From IMG/VR virus record IMGVR_UViG_3300025927_000011, positions 1 through 42,973 of that record: a DNA stretch of 42,973 bases. One strand, given 5' to 3'. This document shows, in pieces, positions 15,250 to 23,472 of the stretch. Within the stretch, counting starts at the first letter, position 1. Each line of letters begins with the position of its first letter. Source of the DNA: a virus. The translations under genes were made by a program, and so were the position numbers. Under the pieces are notes generated by a model. It worked only from the letters and a program-made list of their open reading frames with translations, searched no databases and was not told where the DNA came from.

Positions 15250-16937
15250 ATGTTGTTGGCCACGGCCTTGTGGGCGCCGTCTGCTGCGTCGTTGATGGTC
15301 GTCGTCACCACCAGGCCGGCGCCGACGTTGCCGAGCACCGTGTAGTAATCGGACGCGCCCTCGATCGTGACGAGATACTTGCAGACGTTTGTTGTGCCAG
15401 CCTGTGTGTTGATGTTGTCGGAACAGGTGAAGGCTACCACCGCGTTGAACTCCAGAGCCGGGCCGGCGATGTTGTTGTTGTCGGCGATCGTGTTGGAATT
15501 GCAGACGATGCCGCGGGCACCCGAGGAGGTCAGCGCGCGTCCCGTTGCCTGCGCCAGCCAGTTGCCTTCGACCCGCACGTCGAGCACCTGTCCATCGGTG
15601 TCGGCGAACAAGGTGATCTGGTCCGCCCCGCCGTCGATGAAGGCGTCCGCGATCTGCACGTTGCGCACATAGGAGGCGGTGCCCTGGGCGTACACATAGA
15701 CCGGCTGCACAACGGCGAAATCGATCTGGCAGCCGCCGGTGACCCATACGTCATGCACCGTCCCGCCCGCCGTGGCGTTCAGATAGAATGAGCGGTCGCA
15801 GGCGGAGGTGAAGCAGCCGCGGAAGCGGACCCCGGCGACGGCGCCGCCAGCGGTGACGGACGACAGCACGAAGCCCTGCGAGTCGGCGGCCGCGTTGCCG
15901 ACCAGCTCGCAATCGACGAAATCCATATCGCCGGTGAAGGTGCCGCCGGTCTCATAGAGATAGACGCACGAATTAGCGCCGACGAAGCTGTTGTTCCACA
16001 CCGAGCAGCGGTTGAACGCGATCAGCTGCGCATGGCTTATCAGGATGCCGGTCGGAAAGTTCTCGATGTAGATGTCTTCCACCAGACTCTGATGGACCGC
16101 GTTGATCTGGTGCGTGGTGTCGGTGCTGCGGCCGATCTGCAGGCCGACCGTGGCGTCGCCGCCGTCGCCGATGATGGAGAATGACGCCAGCCGGAAATCG
16201 GTAATCGCCTGGATGGCGTCGGCATCGCCGTCCACCAGCATCACGGGCGCGGCGGGAAAGCCCGCTATCGGCTGCAGCCGCGAGCCGCCGAAGATGTTGC
16301 CCTCGCCTTCGACCACGAGCTGGCAGTTGGCGGTCGGCGCGACCGTCCAGGTATCGCCCAGATAGTAGGTGCCGCCGCCGAGCCGGATGGTCGGGCGCCC
16401 GCCATCGGAGGCCAGCGAGTCATGCACGCAGGCATGCGCGGCGGCCAGCGCGGGCTGGCTGTCGGTCAGGGCGTCGTCGATGATGGCGCCCCACCACTCG
16501 GGGTAGACTTGGCGAATGCCGGTGACGGTGCCGGAGCCGGCGAAAATCTGCTGCGGCAAGGCGTCGATTGCGCCGTGAATGGTCACCGTCTTGCCGCTGT
16601 CGACCAGCAGCGAGGCGCCGGGCGCGAAGATGATCCGCTGGCCGCGGGCGATGGTCAGGTCGGCACCGAGGCGATAGGTGCCGGGCGGCAGCCGCACGTC
16701 GTCGTGGGCGGCGAAGGCGGCGGCGATAGCCGCGCGATCGTCGGTCGAGCCGTTGCCGGTGGCGCCGTACCATGTCGCCGATGCCGGGCCGGAGCCGAAG
16801 AACAGCGCGCGCAGACCGGCGGCGATATAGGTGGTGATCGAGGTCGCACGGACGCTGCCGGTGCCGGCGTGGTCGGTGACCAGCGTGCAGTCGTCAGTCA
16901 CCGCCCCGAGGTCGGGCAGATCAACCGTGCGAACCAT
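15246..16937 (-). CDS. Tailspike with pectate-lyase-type beta-helix
   Basis: The product is 563 residues. Residues 1-50 form a short head-binding segment. The signature WYGATGNGSTDD (about 56-67) marks the start of a right-handed parallel beta-helix, as in phage tailspikes of the pectate lyase superfamily. It is followed by many short strand-turn repeats with Asn/Cys ladders (for example residues 240-500). The ATG at 16937 follows AGGA by nine bases. It probably binds and cuts a surface polysaccharide; no catalytic residues can be assigned by eye. Confidence 0.82.
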   Translation of the reverse strand: MVRTVDLPDLGAVTDDCTLVTDHAGTGSVRATSITTYIAAGLRALFFGSGPASATWYGATGNGSTDDRAAIAAAFAAHDDVRLPPGTYRLGADLTIARGQRIIFAPGASLLVDSGKTVTIHGAIDALPQQIFAGSGTVTGIRQVYPEWWGAIIDDALTDSQPALAAAHACVHDSLASDGGRPTIRLGGGTYYLGDTWTVAPTANCQLVVEGEGNIFGGSRLQPIAGFPAAPVMLVDGDADAIQAITDFRLASFSIIGDGGDATVGLQIGRSTDTTHQINAVHQSLVEDIYIENFPTGILISHAQLIAFNRCSVWNNSFVGANSCVYLYETGGTFTGDMDFVDCELVGNAAADSQGFVLSSVTAGGAVAGVRFRGCFTSACDRSFYLNATAGGTVHDVWVTGGCQIDFAVVQPVYVYAQGTASYVRNVQIADAFIDGGADQITLFADTDGQVLDVRVEGNWLAQATGRALTSSGARGIVCNSNTIADNNNIAGPALEFNAVVAFTCSDNINTQAGTTNVCKYLVTIEGASDYYTVLGNVGAGLVVTTTINDAADGAHKAVANNI

Positions 16938-16948
16938 GTGGGGCGTTC

Positions 16949-17449
16949 CTAGTCGGTGGTGATCGGATCGAGCGGCGGGGTGTCGGTGGTGATCACCTCG
17001 GCGGTCAGCGCCGGGGTGCCGGACACATGGCGCACATGCAGCGCGCCTTGCGCCAGCATTTCGGACTCCAGCCCGCCGTCCCAGTCGAGGAAGATCGCGA
17101 AGCCGCAGCGGCGCGGGAAGTCCACCAGCGTGCCTTGCGGTATCGCCACGTCGAACGAGCCGATTTCGTCGCTGATCGTCCCGGTGCCGGTCCACAGCAC
17201 CTCAGGCGTGTATGTGCCGACCCCGCCGTAGTCCCAGGCGGTTTGCGGACCATCGCGCCAGACAATCACCCGCAGCGCGGGGCCGCCGATGCCGCCGGTC
17301 AGCTCCAGCGCCTGCGCGGCGTGGTGGTCGCTTTCCACGATGGAGACGCGCAGCGCGAGGCTGTCGGTGCCGGCCAGCACCAGATCGCGGCGCGGGACAT
17401 GCACCGGCGAGCTACGCCGATACGGCAGGATGAAGGTCTGCGAGGTCAT
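16949..17449 (-). CDS. Tail/fibre accessory protein, beta-rich
   Basis: The product is 166 residues. The opening SQTFILPYRRSSPVHVPRRD and later regular strands (SLALRVSIVESD, ALRVIVWRDGP, GFAIFLDWDGG) suggest a beta-sandwich. No signal peptide is present. It overlaps the SGNH fibre gene upstream as TGATG and precedes the tailspike, so it probably belongs to the adsorption apparatus, as baseplate adaptor or spike-binding domain. The family is not known to me. Confidence 0.6.
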   Translation of the reverse strand: MTSQTFILPYRRSSPVHVPRRDLVLAGTDSLALRVSIVESDHHAAQALELTGGIGGPALRVIVWRDGPQTAWDYGGVGTYTPEVLWTGTGTISDEIGSFDVAIPQGTLVDFPRRCGFAIFLDWDGGLESEMLAQGALHVRHVSGTPALTAEVITTDTPPLDPITTD

Positions 17450-19821
17450 CAGGCGCCCTTGATCATGTGCCAGCGATTGGACGCCGAGCGAGTGAACTGC
17501 GCATTGGTCAGCGTCGCCAGCGTGGCCGGGGCATCGGCCGCAGCACCGTCGATGGTGCCTCCCGTTGCCGGATAGACGTTCAGCGTATTGGCACCTCGGT
17601 TGAACACGCGGATGGTTGGCCCGGCCACGCCAAGCGTCGGCAACCGCACGCCGGTGCCGGCCGCCGTGGTCGTCACCTCGTTGCTGGTCGAGGTCAGCAC
17701 CAGCGCGTCGGTCGTTGTCGTGCCTGCCGCAGTCAGTCCGCTCGATTGCGTGTCGTATGTGTAGCTTTGCGGGAAAAACGTGCCGAGCAGGTTGTTGACG
17801 GTGATCTGTCCGCTGCTGCGCTGCACAGTGATATACGCGCCCATCGAGGCGCCAGCGTCGGAATAGGCATTCAGCACGAAATCCGAGCCGGCATTCGTAC
17901 CACCCTCCGCGGTGGCATTGGCGCCCCATTGCCAGCGGTCCACGCCGGCTGTCTTGACGCCCTGGAGGCGTGCCTGCGACGCGGCGCCGTTGATCGTCAC
18001 CAGCGGGCCGGAGGCACCGTTCGAGCCCACGGCCAGCGTGGTGGCACTCATGGATTGCGCGGTGGTCGCGCCAGTGACCACGAGGTTGCCGCTGATCGTC
18101 TGGTTGCCGGTGGCCACGGCCGCGGATGCGTCGGAAAAGTCAGCGCCGGTGATCAGTTGTCCGTTGATAAGCTGCTGGCCGATCGAGGACAGGTGCAGCC
18201 CGCCGCTGCCGCCATAGGGATAAACCCCGCCATTGGTGTCGCCGAATAGTTCGTAATCCGTCACCCACGGCATGTATAGCGCCGGGATGCCGTGCGCTGT
18301 GTAGGTGGTGACGCCATTTGTGGTCGCGGCGTTCGACCACCGAACCTGGGGCGTATAGAGCCCGCCAAACTTGTCGTAGTAGCAATCGATCACCCGCACG
18401 CCGAAGTTCGGATAGGTCGAGTTGACCATCCAGAACAGCACATGGCTGCCCTTGATCTCCAGGCCGAACGTGGCGCTGCCGGAGGACGGCACGGCGATGG
18501 CCGTGACAGTGCGCGCGACTGAGTTCGCGCCCGCCTTGGCGTCGATCGTGTAGGCGAAATTGCCGGTGCCGCTGTCCCGCTCGATGGTGATGATGTTGCC
18601 GGCGTTGTTGCCGATCTGCGCGACCAGGTTGCGCCCGGTGAACAGGCCGGTGACGCTGCCGAAGAAGCCGCGCCATGACCAGTCGAGCATGGTGGTGGGG
18701 AACGTGTAGGGGATCGAGCCGCTGGCCGCCGCGAGATTGGCGCGCATGTTCGATTCCAGCGGGTCGAAGCCGTCGCGGATGATGGTTCGCCAGCGGTTCG
18801 CATCGATCAGTCCAAGGCCGTTCTTCAGTGCATAGCTTCGTACGTAGCCAGCCGGATATTCATGGTTCTCCTGGCTGAACTGCGTCCCTAGCGCGGTATT
18901 CATCGTGCTCGGGGAGTGATTGGTCATCAGCACGATGTCGCAGACCTTCGACCACGCCTTGATCTTGCCGATGACGCTGGCGACCTTGGCAGGGTCCATC
19001 GCGGTCTGGTCGTTCATCCCCATTGCGATGAGGATGGCGTCAGCGCCGGTCGAGGTGCCCGCGGTGACGTTCTGCGGATAGGTGAGCCAGGCCGCGCCGT
19101 GGTCGGTGTACCAATAGTCGAACCCGCTTGGGATGCCGTCGAGCGTGGTCCAGGTCTGCGAGCCGATGCCGAAATTGACCACGACGATCGGCGCGGAGGC
19201 GCCGAACGCAGCGATCAGGCCGGCGCGCAGGAAGTCGGTCAGTCCGTCGCCGGCGGTGGTGGACGAAGTGGCAACCGAGGTGCTGTCGCCGATGATGGCG
19301 AAGATCGCCGGGGCGCCTGCCGTGGCGTTGCGCACCCGCGCATTGAAGTTCTTCAGGAACGGCGCGAGCGAACCGACTGGCAGCGTCTTCATGCTGGAAG
19401 TTAGCGGGATGACCTGCTTGCGGTAGGCGCCGGTCAGGCGGCCCGGCCCGACGAAGATCACATTGGACACGTAAAGCAGCGTGGGCGCGTAGATGTTGGC
19501 GGTAGCGGGGAAGAACAGGAAGCGCCCACCGGCGGCGGCAATGGCGTCGTGCGCCGTCTTGACGATGGCGCTGTCGTCGGTCACGCCATCGTTGGCCGGT
19601 CCCCAATCGAGAATGTTTGGGTATTCGGAGAAGCGGACCGCGGCGCTGCGTGCTGCGGTCGTGCCTGCGGCCACCACCGATGCCAGCGATGCGTCGCCGA
19701 CCGGCCCCTGGATGCCTTGGATACCCTGCGGACCCTGGAGGCCGCGCCAGTCGTCGCCGGACGGATCGGGCGGCACCGAGGGCGGCGGCAGGTAGCCGCT
19801 GAAGGTCAGGCTGTCGGGCAT
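17449..19821 (-). CDS. Tail fibre/spike with SGNH esterase domain split by a beta insertion
   Basis: The product is 790 residues, starting at ATG 19821. In order: a short collagen-like G-x-Q repeat (residues 28-43); a pectate-lyase-like entry (NILDWGPANDGVTDDSA, 69-85); an SGNH hydrolase with IIGDS (Ser180) and GMND (268-271); then a lectin-like beta region (about 375-515) before the last SGNH block GLHLSSIGQQ, whose H543 is the candidate catalytic His. No Asp stands three residues before that His. The C-terminal 240 residues are fibre-type (SGNLVVTGATT, strand repeats). It probably removes acyl groups from surface polysaccharide. Confidence 0.78.
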   Translation of the reverse strand: MPDSLTFSGYLPPPSVPPDPSGDDWRGLQGPQGIQGIQGPVGDASLASVVAAGTTAARSAAVRFSEYPNILDWGPANDGVTDDSAIVKTAHDAIAAAGGRFLFFPATANIYAPTLLYVSNVIFVGPGRLTGAYRKQVIPLTSSMKTLPVGSLAPFLKNFNARVRNATAGAPAIFAIIGDSTSVATSSTTAGDGLTDFLRAGLIAAFGASAPIVVVNFGIGSQTWTTLDGIPSGFDYWYTDHGAAWLTYPQNVTAGTSTGADAILIAMGMNDQTAMDPAKVASVIGKIKAWSKVCDIVLMTNHSPSTMNTALGTQFSQENHEYPAGYVRSYALKNGLGLIDANRWRTIIRDGFDPLESNMRANLAAASGSIPYTFPTTMLDWSWRGFFGSVTGLFTGRNLVAQIGNNAGNIITIERDSGTGNFAYTIDAKAGANSVARTVTAIAVPSSGSATFGLEIKGSHVLFWMVNSTYPNFGVRVIDCYYDKFGGLYTPQVRWSNAATTNGVTTYTAHGIPALYMPWVTDYELFGDTNGGVYPYGGSGGLHLSSIGQQLINGQLITGADFSDASAAVATGNQTISGNLVVTGATTAQSMSATTLAVGSNGASGPLVTINGAASQARLQGVKTAGVDRWQWGANATAEGGTNAGSDFVLNAYSDAGASMGAYITVQRSSGQITVNNLLGTFFPQSYTYDTQSSGLTAAGTTTTDALVLTSTSNEVTTTAAGTGVRLPTLGVAGPTIRVFNRGANTLNVYPATGGTIDGAAADAPATLATLTNAQFTRSASNRWHMIKGA

Positions 19822-19886
19822 CAGACGTGCTCCACGATGACGCTGCGCGCGGTGTAGGCGCCGCCGGTAAGCGCTATGCGGCTCAT
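19821..19886 (-). CDS. 21-residue coupled micro-ORF, gp10-type N-terminal fragment
   Basis: This is a 22-codon ORF whose ATG (19886) overlaps the upstream TGA (ATGA) and whose TGA overlaps the start of the SGNH fibre gene (TGATG), so it is translationally linked on both sides. The peptide begins MSRIALTGGAYTARSVI, like the opening of many P22 gp10/tail-stabilisation proteins, and then stops. It may be a remnant of a deleted gene kept as a coupling bridge. Whether the peptide itself has a job is unknown. Confidence 0.45.
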   Translation of the reverse strand: MSRIALTGGAYTARSVIVEHV

Positions 19887-20503
19887 GTGGCAAACAGGAA
19901 TTTAGTTGGATCGTAGGGCGTGCCGCTATATGTGCCCAGGTCATCGACCCATATTTCAGCGATTGGTGACGGTCCTATGCTGGCGCCTACCAGCCCGACA
20001 GCCGAAACATAAGTCTGATTGGAACTGCCGCGCGTGTTTCCCGCATAGGTTCCCACAACGACACCATCGATGGTCAGCTTCAATGTGCCGGCAACGGCCC
20101 GAACAATCTCAAACAATATATGATGCCATACGTTATTGGTGATTGCGTAAGTGAAAGCCGAACCACCGCCCGGCAACACCACCGAGCCGTTGCCGGATGA
20201 AACGCCTGCGGGTTTCAATGCGATCCCATTGTCGGTGAGCCCGGTGTCGTAAAACTTGACAAATGCGTTCGTGGAGCTGGAGCTATTCACGTTCAGCCAA
20301 AAGTCGGCATAGAACGGTGGTCCCACGTTGCTGCCAAGCGCTCGAACTGCATTGGATGCTGACCCGCCGGCGCCGAGCATGGCCGACTTTGTGCCGCCAT
20401 GCGCTACGGTGCTCGAAATCGGCGTGTTGGTGATGCTGGTCCACGGCGCGGAAATTGGTGAAGCGTAACTCTCAAAATTATCGCTCCATATCAGCGTGCC
20501 CAT
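19883..20503 (-). CDS. LamG/concanavalin-like lectin-fold protein
   Basis: The product is 206 residues, almost all beta-strand. The pattern FESYASPISAPWTSIT at the start, then YADFWLNVNSSSS, NNVWHHILFEIVRAVAGTLKLTIDG and EIWVDDLGTY, follows the jelly-roll of laminin-G or concanavalin-like domains, where the VWHHI strand and the DGVVVG turn are typical. No signal peptide is present. Its place among fibre genes suggests a stand-alone receptor-binding or virion decoration protein. Confidence 0.7.
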   Translation of the reverse strand: MGTLIWSDNFESYASPISAPWTSITNTPISSTVAHGGTKSAMLGAGGSASNAVRALGSNVGPPFYADFWLNVNSSSSTNAFVKFYDTGLTDNGIALKPAGVSSGNGSVVLPGGGSAFTYAITNNVWHHILFEIVRAVAGTLKLTIDGVVVGTYAGNTRGSSNQTYVSAVGLVGASIGPSPIAEIWVDDLGTYSGTPYDPTKFLFAT

Positions 20504-21792
20504 TAGACGCTGAATCCATGATTAATCGCCGCCACTGCCCAATGCGTCCCGTCAACGCAGATCAGTTGCAGCAGATCGCGCGCGTTCGCTGTCGCTGTCG
20601 CCGTGTAGCTGGTGATTTCCAGGCCAAACGCAAACGTGGTTCCGAGCGTCACGACATGGGCGGTGGCGCCCTGTTTCAGCTCCATGCGCAGGCGCTGGCC
20701 AAGGTAGCCGGGGGAGCACTGCAGCGTAGTGTCCACGGTGCCCATGTTCACGAGGCAGGACTGAATGCCGGCCGGGTTGATCGTGCCGGTCGCGGTCGCG
20801 GCAATGGTGCCCTGTGTATCGGCGCTGATCGTGCCGGAGTTGATCGCCAACCCGTTGCCGAGCGCGGTGACCGTGCCACCGTTCCAATCGGCTAGCAACG
20901 TGCCCGCGCTGGTGATCGTCCCGGCGTGCAAGCCAGCACCGGAGATAACGGACGTAACCGAGCCAGTACCGGGCGCACTCGCCGATAACGTGCCGCCGGA
21001 TGACAGCGTGATGTTGGACCCAATGGCGATCGCCGATGGCACAGCGGCGCCCGTGCCGGGATTGCCGAACAGCGAGGCCGCGGCGATGGTGCCCAGCGAT
21101 ACGGTGCCGGTCGTGGCGATCGTGCCGCCGGCAAGTCCCGCGCCGGCCACCACGGACGTTACAGAGCCGCCCGAGCCGGTTGCCGATAGAGTGCCCCCGG
21201 CCAGCGATACGCCGGTACCCAGCGCGGCCACAGTGCCGCCGTTCCAGTCCGCAAGTAACGTCCCGGCGCTGGTGATCGTCCCGGCATGAAGTCCGGCCCC
21301 CGCGACAACCGATGTTACGCCATCGGGCGCCGAGGTCAGCGTGCCGGCAGATAGCGTGACGCCCGAACCGATCGTCGTGACGGTGCCGGCGTTCCACACG
21401 TTCGTGTTCGTATCGGTGGCAACCAGCGTGCCGCTGCTGTTGGTCAGGTTGGCACCTAGCGCGGTGATTGTGCCGGCTGACCACTCCTGCGCTGTGAGGA
21501 ACCCGGTCGCGTCCAGCGTGCCCGTGGCGAGGCTCAGATGCGTGCCCAGGGCAGCGACGGTGCCGACGTTCCATACGGTCGTGCCATCGGCACCCGCCGC
21601 TCCAGTGGCACCCGTGGCCCCGGTATCGCCCTTGTCTCCCTTGGCGCCGGTCGCGCCCGTAGGGCCAGGAACGGTGCTGGCAGCACCCGTAGGCCCAGCC
21701 GGACCAGTCGGCCCGCCGTAGCCGGCGTAGCGCAGCAACTCCGGTGCCGGTCCCGGCGCTTCAGGAACGCCATACCCCGCATACCGCGCCAT
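20503..21792 (-). CDS. Collagen-like tail fibre with repeated beta motifs
   Basis: The product is 429 residues. Two copies of RYAGYG-x-P open the protein. Residues about 28-70 are collagen-like G-x-y repeats (GPTGPAGPTG, GAKGDKGDTGATG). A middle of repeated units such as VTSVVAGAGLHAGTITSAGT, WNGGTVAALG and their variants follows, and the last 100 residues form a beta-rich cap. Collagen-like stalks with repeated beta shafts are typical of trimeric phage fibres. The ATG at 21792 overlaps the previous TGA. DNA copies of the repeat (for example about 20871-20945 and 21231-21310) could recombine. Confidence 0.75.
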   Translation of the reverse strand: MARYAGYGVPEAPGPAPELLRYAGYGGPTGPAGPTGAASTVPGPTGATGAKGDKGDTGATGATGAAGADGTTVWNVGTVAALGTHLSLATGTLDATGFLTAQEWSAGTITALGANLTNSSGTLVATDTNTNVWNAGTVTTIGSGVTLSAGTLTSAPDGVTSVVAGAGLHAGTITSAGTLLADWNGGTVAALGTGVSLAGGTLSATGSGGSVTSVVAGAGLAGGTIATTGTVSLGTIAAASLFGNPGTGAAVPSAIAIGSNITLSSGGTLSASAPGTGSVTSVISGAGLHAGTITSAGTLLADWNGGTVTALGNGLAINSGTISADTQGTIAATATGTINPAGIQSCLVNMGTVDTTLQCSPGYLGQRLRMELKQGATAHVVTLGTTFAFGLEITSYTATATANARDLLQLICVDGTHWAVAAINHGFSV

Positions 21793-22436
21793 CAGTAATA
21801 CACCGCTCGCACGGTCTCGCCGGAACTCGGCAGCGCGATGATCTGCGCCAGCGTGCGCAGCGCCTGCGCGTCGTCGCGCGGGTTCGCCGGCTTGTCGAAC
21901 AGCGGTGCCAGCTGGTTCGCCGCCAGCACTTCCATCGGACCCTCGGCCGCGGCCGGTATGTCGAACACGGACCATCGCGCGAGCCCGCGCGCCGCTAGAT
22001 CGTCATGCACCGACTGCACCGCCTCGGTGGCGAGATCGGGCGAACTGAGCACCAGCGCCATGCGCCGCACGCGGCCCTCCAGCATGCCCACCATCGCCGG
22101 GTCGGCCGCCTTGCCGAAGCTGGTGGCCATGAACAGCGCGGCCAGCTTGGTGTATTCCTCCGAGACGGCGCTGGGGATGCCGGTGTCCGGCCACCAGACC
22201 AGCGCCTGGCTCGCCAGCGACGCCTGCACGGCGGCCACCTTGTCGAGCGCCAGCGCCTGATCGGCGGGGGCCGGCGTCTCGTCCGCGGCGATCACGCCCA
22301 ACTCCACCAGCGCGCGCGTGGCGATGGTGGCGGGCGCGATCTGCGCCGTCAGCGCCGGGCGGTCGGCCACGGGGATGATGGCCACGCCGAGCCGGCGCAG
22401 CGCGCGTTCGCCCAATGTGGCAATGGTGACGGTCAT
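21792..22436 (-). CDS. Head-to-tail adaptor, P22 gp4-like
   Basis: The product is 214 residues, mostly helical. It has two similar openings (ERALRRLGVAII near residue 9 and TRALVELGVIAADE near 40) and then a helical bundle with WWPDTGIPSAVSEEYTKLAALFMATSFG. The LG-V/I-A and IPSAV-Y-LAALF-ATSFG patterns fit phage tail accessory factors that dock under the portal. The doubled N-terminal motif may reflect an internal duplication. It stands between the conserved gene at 22433 and the fibre cluster. Confidence 0.65.
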   Translation of the reverse strand: MTVTIATLGERALRRLGVAIIPVADRPALTAQIAPATIATRALVELGVIAADETPAPADQALALDKVAAVQASLASQALVWWPDTGIPSAVSEEYTKLAALFMATSFGKAADPAMVGMLEGRVRRMALVLSSPDLATEAVQSVHDDLAARGLARWSVFDIPAAAEGPMEVLAANQLAPLFDKPANPRDDAQALRTLAQIIALPSSGETVRAVYY

Positions 22437-23206
22437 GTGCGGTATCCGCGGCGCGCGTATGCCGCCTGCAGAAGCTGGTTCATCTGTTGCGGAGCGTCGC
22501 CCATCATCCCTTTGGCCGTGTAGTAATCATTCGGCAGTTCCAGCGCCGTCGATCCGTAGTTGTCACGCACCGCTGGGATCAACCCGGTGTAGGTGCCTGG
22601 CGGGTTGTGCATCGGAATGGTGCCTGCTTGCCCGAAGCTGTAGCCGGACGGGTCCGCCATATCCGGCGTGCGCTGCCATGTGTCAGCCATGCGTGGGTTG
22701 CCCGTGTCCTGGCCCGGCAGCATCAGCCGCACATCCGGCTCACGCTGCTGGAAATAGCGTTGCAGCCCCTGCGGTCCCTGCATCTGGAGATTGGTCGGCC
22801 CCGGCGTGAACGTGTCCGGCTGACCGTCGCCACCGCCCCAGGTGCCGCCCATGAAGCCCTCGCGCCCGTGATACTGCGACTGATCGCTGAACGTCGGATG
22901 ATTCGGCTTCTTGAAGGTGTCCGGCAGGTGGCCGTTCGGTGCGGTTGCCGCGCCAGACTTCCAAGCCCCGCGCAGATCGTAGTCGTAGGTATCACGCGCC
23001 CGGTTGTTGGCCTGCGCCCATTGCTGGAACTGCTGCTCCTCGGCCGGCGACAGCTGCGTATTGTAGCGGTCGGTAAAGTCGTTCTGATCGACCCCGCCAC
23101 CAGGTATGAGCTGATTGAGCGTCGGCACGATGGGATACCGCTGATAGGGATTAGCCCCCGGTTCCACTGGCGAGAGCGCCAACTGGTTCCAGGGGCTATC
23201 AGCCAT
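22433..23206 (-). CDS. Conserved phage structural protein (YDYDLRGAWK motif)
   Basis: The product is 257 residues. It carries LSPAEEQQFQQWAQ followed by YDYDLRGAWKSG and, further on, LPDTFKKPNHPTFSDQS and YHGREGFMGG. This block recurs in many tailed-phage proteins encoded near the coat gene. The rest is Pro/Gly-rich and ends with a helical tail. Its role is not established. A capsid-associated or connector protein is likely from its position directly after the coat gene region. Confidence 0.65.
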   Translation of the reverse strand: MADSPWNQLALSPVEPGANPYQRYPIVPTLNQLIPGGGVDQNDFTDRYNTQLSPAEEQQFQQWAQANNRARDTYDYDLRGAWKSGAATAPNGHLPDTFKKPNHPTFSDQSQYHGREGFMGGTWGGGDGQPDTFTPGPTNLQMQGPQGLQRYFQQREPDVRLMLPGQDTGNPRMADTWQRTPDMADPSGYSFGQAGTIPMHNPPGTYTGLIPAVRDNYGSTALELPNDYYTAKGMMGDAPQQMNQLLQAAYARRGYRT

Positions 23207-23472
23207 CAGTCCTTCCCCGCCCGGTCCAGCACCGTCTTGCGGGCAGCCTCGATGGACGCGGCCTCGGCCTCTGCGTTGGCCTCGACCTGCGCCGCCATGC
23301 GCGCGTACGCCTGATCGCGCGCCATCGTGTTCTCCTCGATGGAACGGAACAGCAAGCCGCGCGTGGCCAGCTCGGCGATCTCCTCGTCAGTCTTCGGCGG
23401 CACGGCCTCCGCCTTGGGCTGCACGACCGGACGCTGCGGCTGCGGTGTTGGTTGCCTGGTGTCGCTCATCAT
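23206..23472 (-). CDS. Small charged helical protein downstream of the coat gene
   Basis: The product is 88 residues (an adjacent second ATG is at 23469). An N-terminal Pro/Gln-rich part is followed by one long Ala/Glu/Arg helix (residues about 27-85). It is coupled to the coat gene by overlapping stop and start codons. It could be a head-assembly or decoration protein. No family was recognised. Confidence 0.58.
   Translation of the reverse strand: MMSDTRQPTPQPQRPVVQPKAEAVPPKTDEEIAELATRGLLFRSIEENTMARDQAYARMAAQVEANAEAEAASIEAARKTVLDRAGKD

Noticed and set aside
15237-15791. Long plus-strand ORFs across the tail region (also near 14218, 17467, 26823, 28972)
   Set aside because: They are antisense shadows caused by high GC; none shows a domain, ribosome binding site or coupling.
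20552-21574. 340-codon minus-strand ORF inside the collagen-like fibre gene
   Set aside because: It is His/Arg-rich in an alternative frame and fully contained in a gene with clear collagen and fibre motifs; frame shadow of GC-rich repeats.
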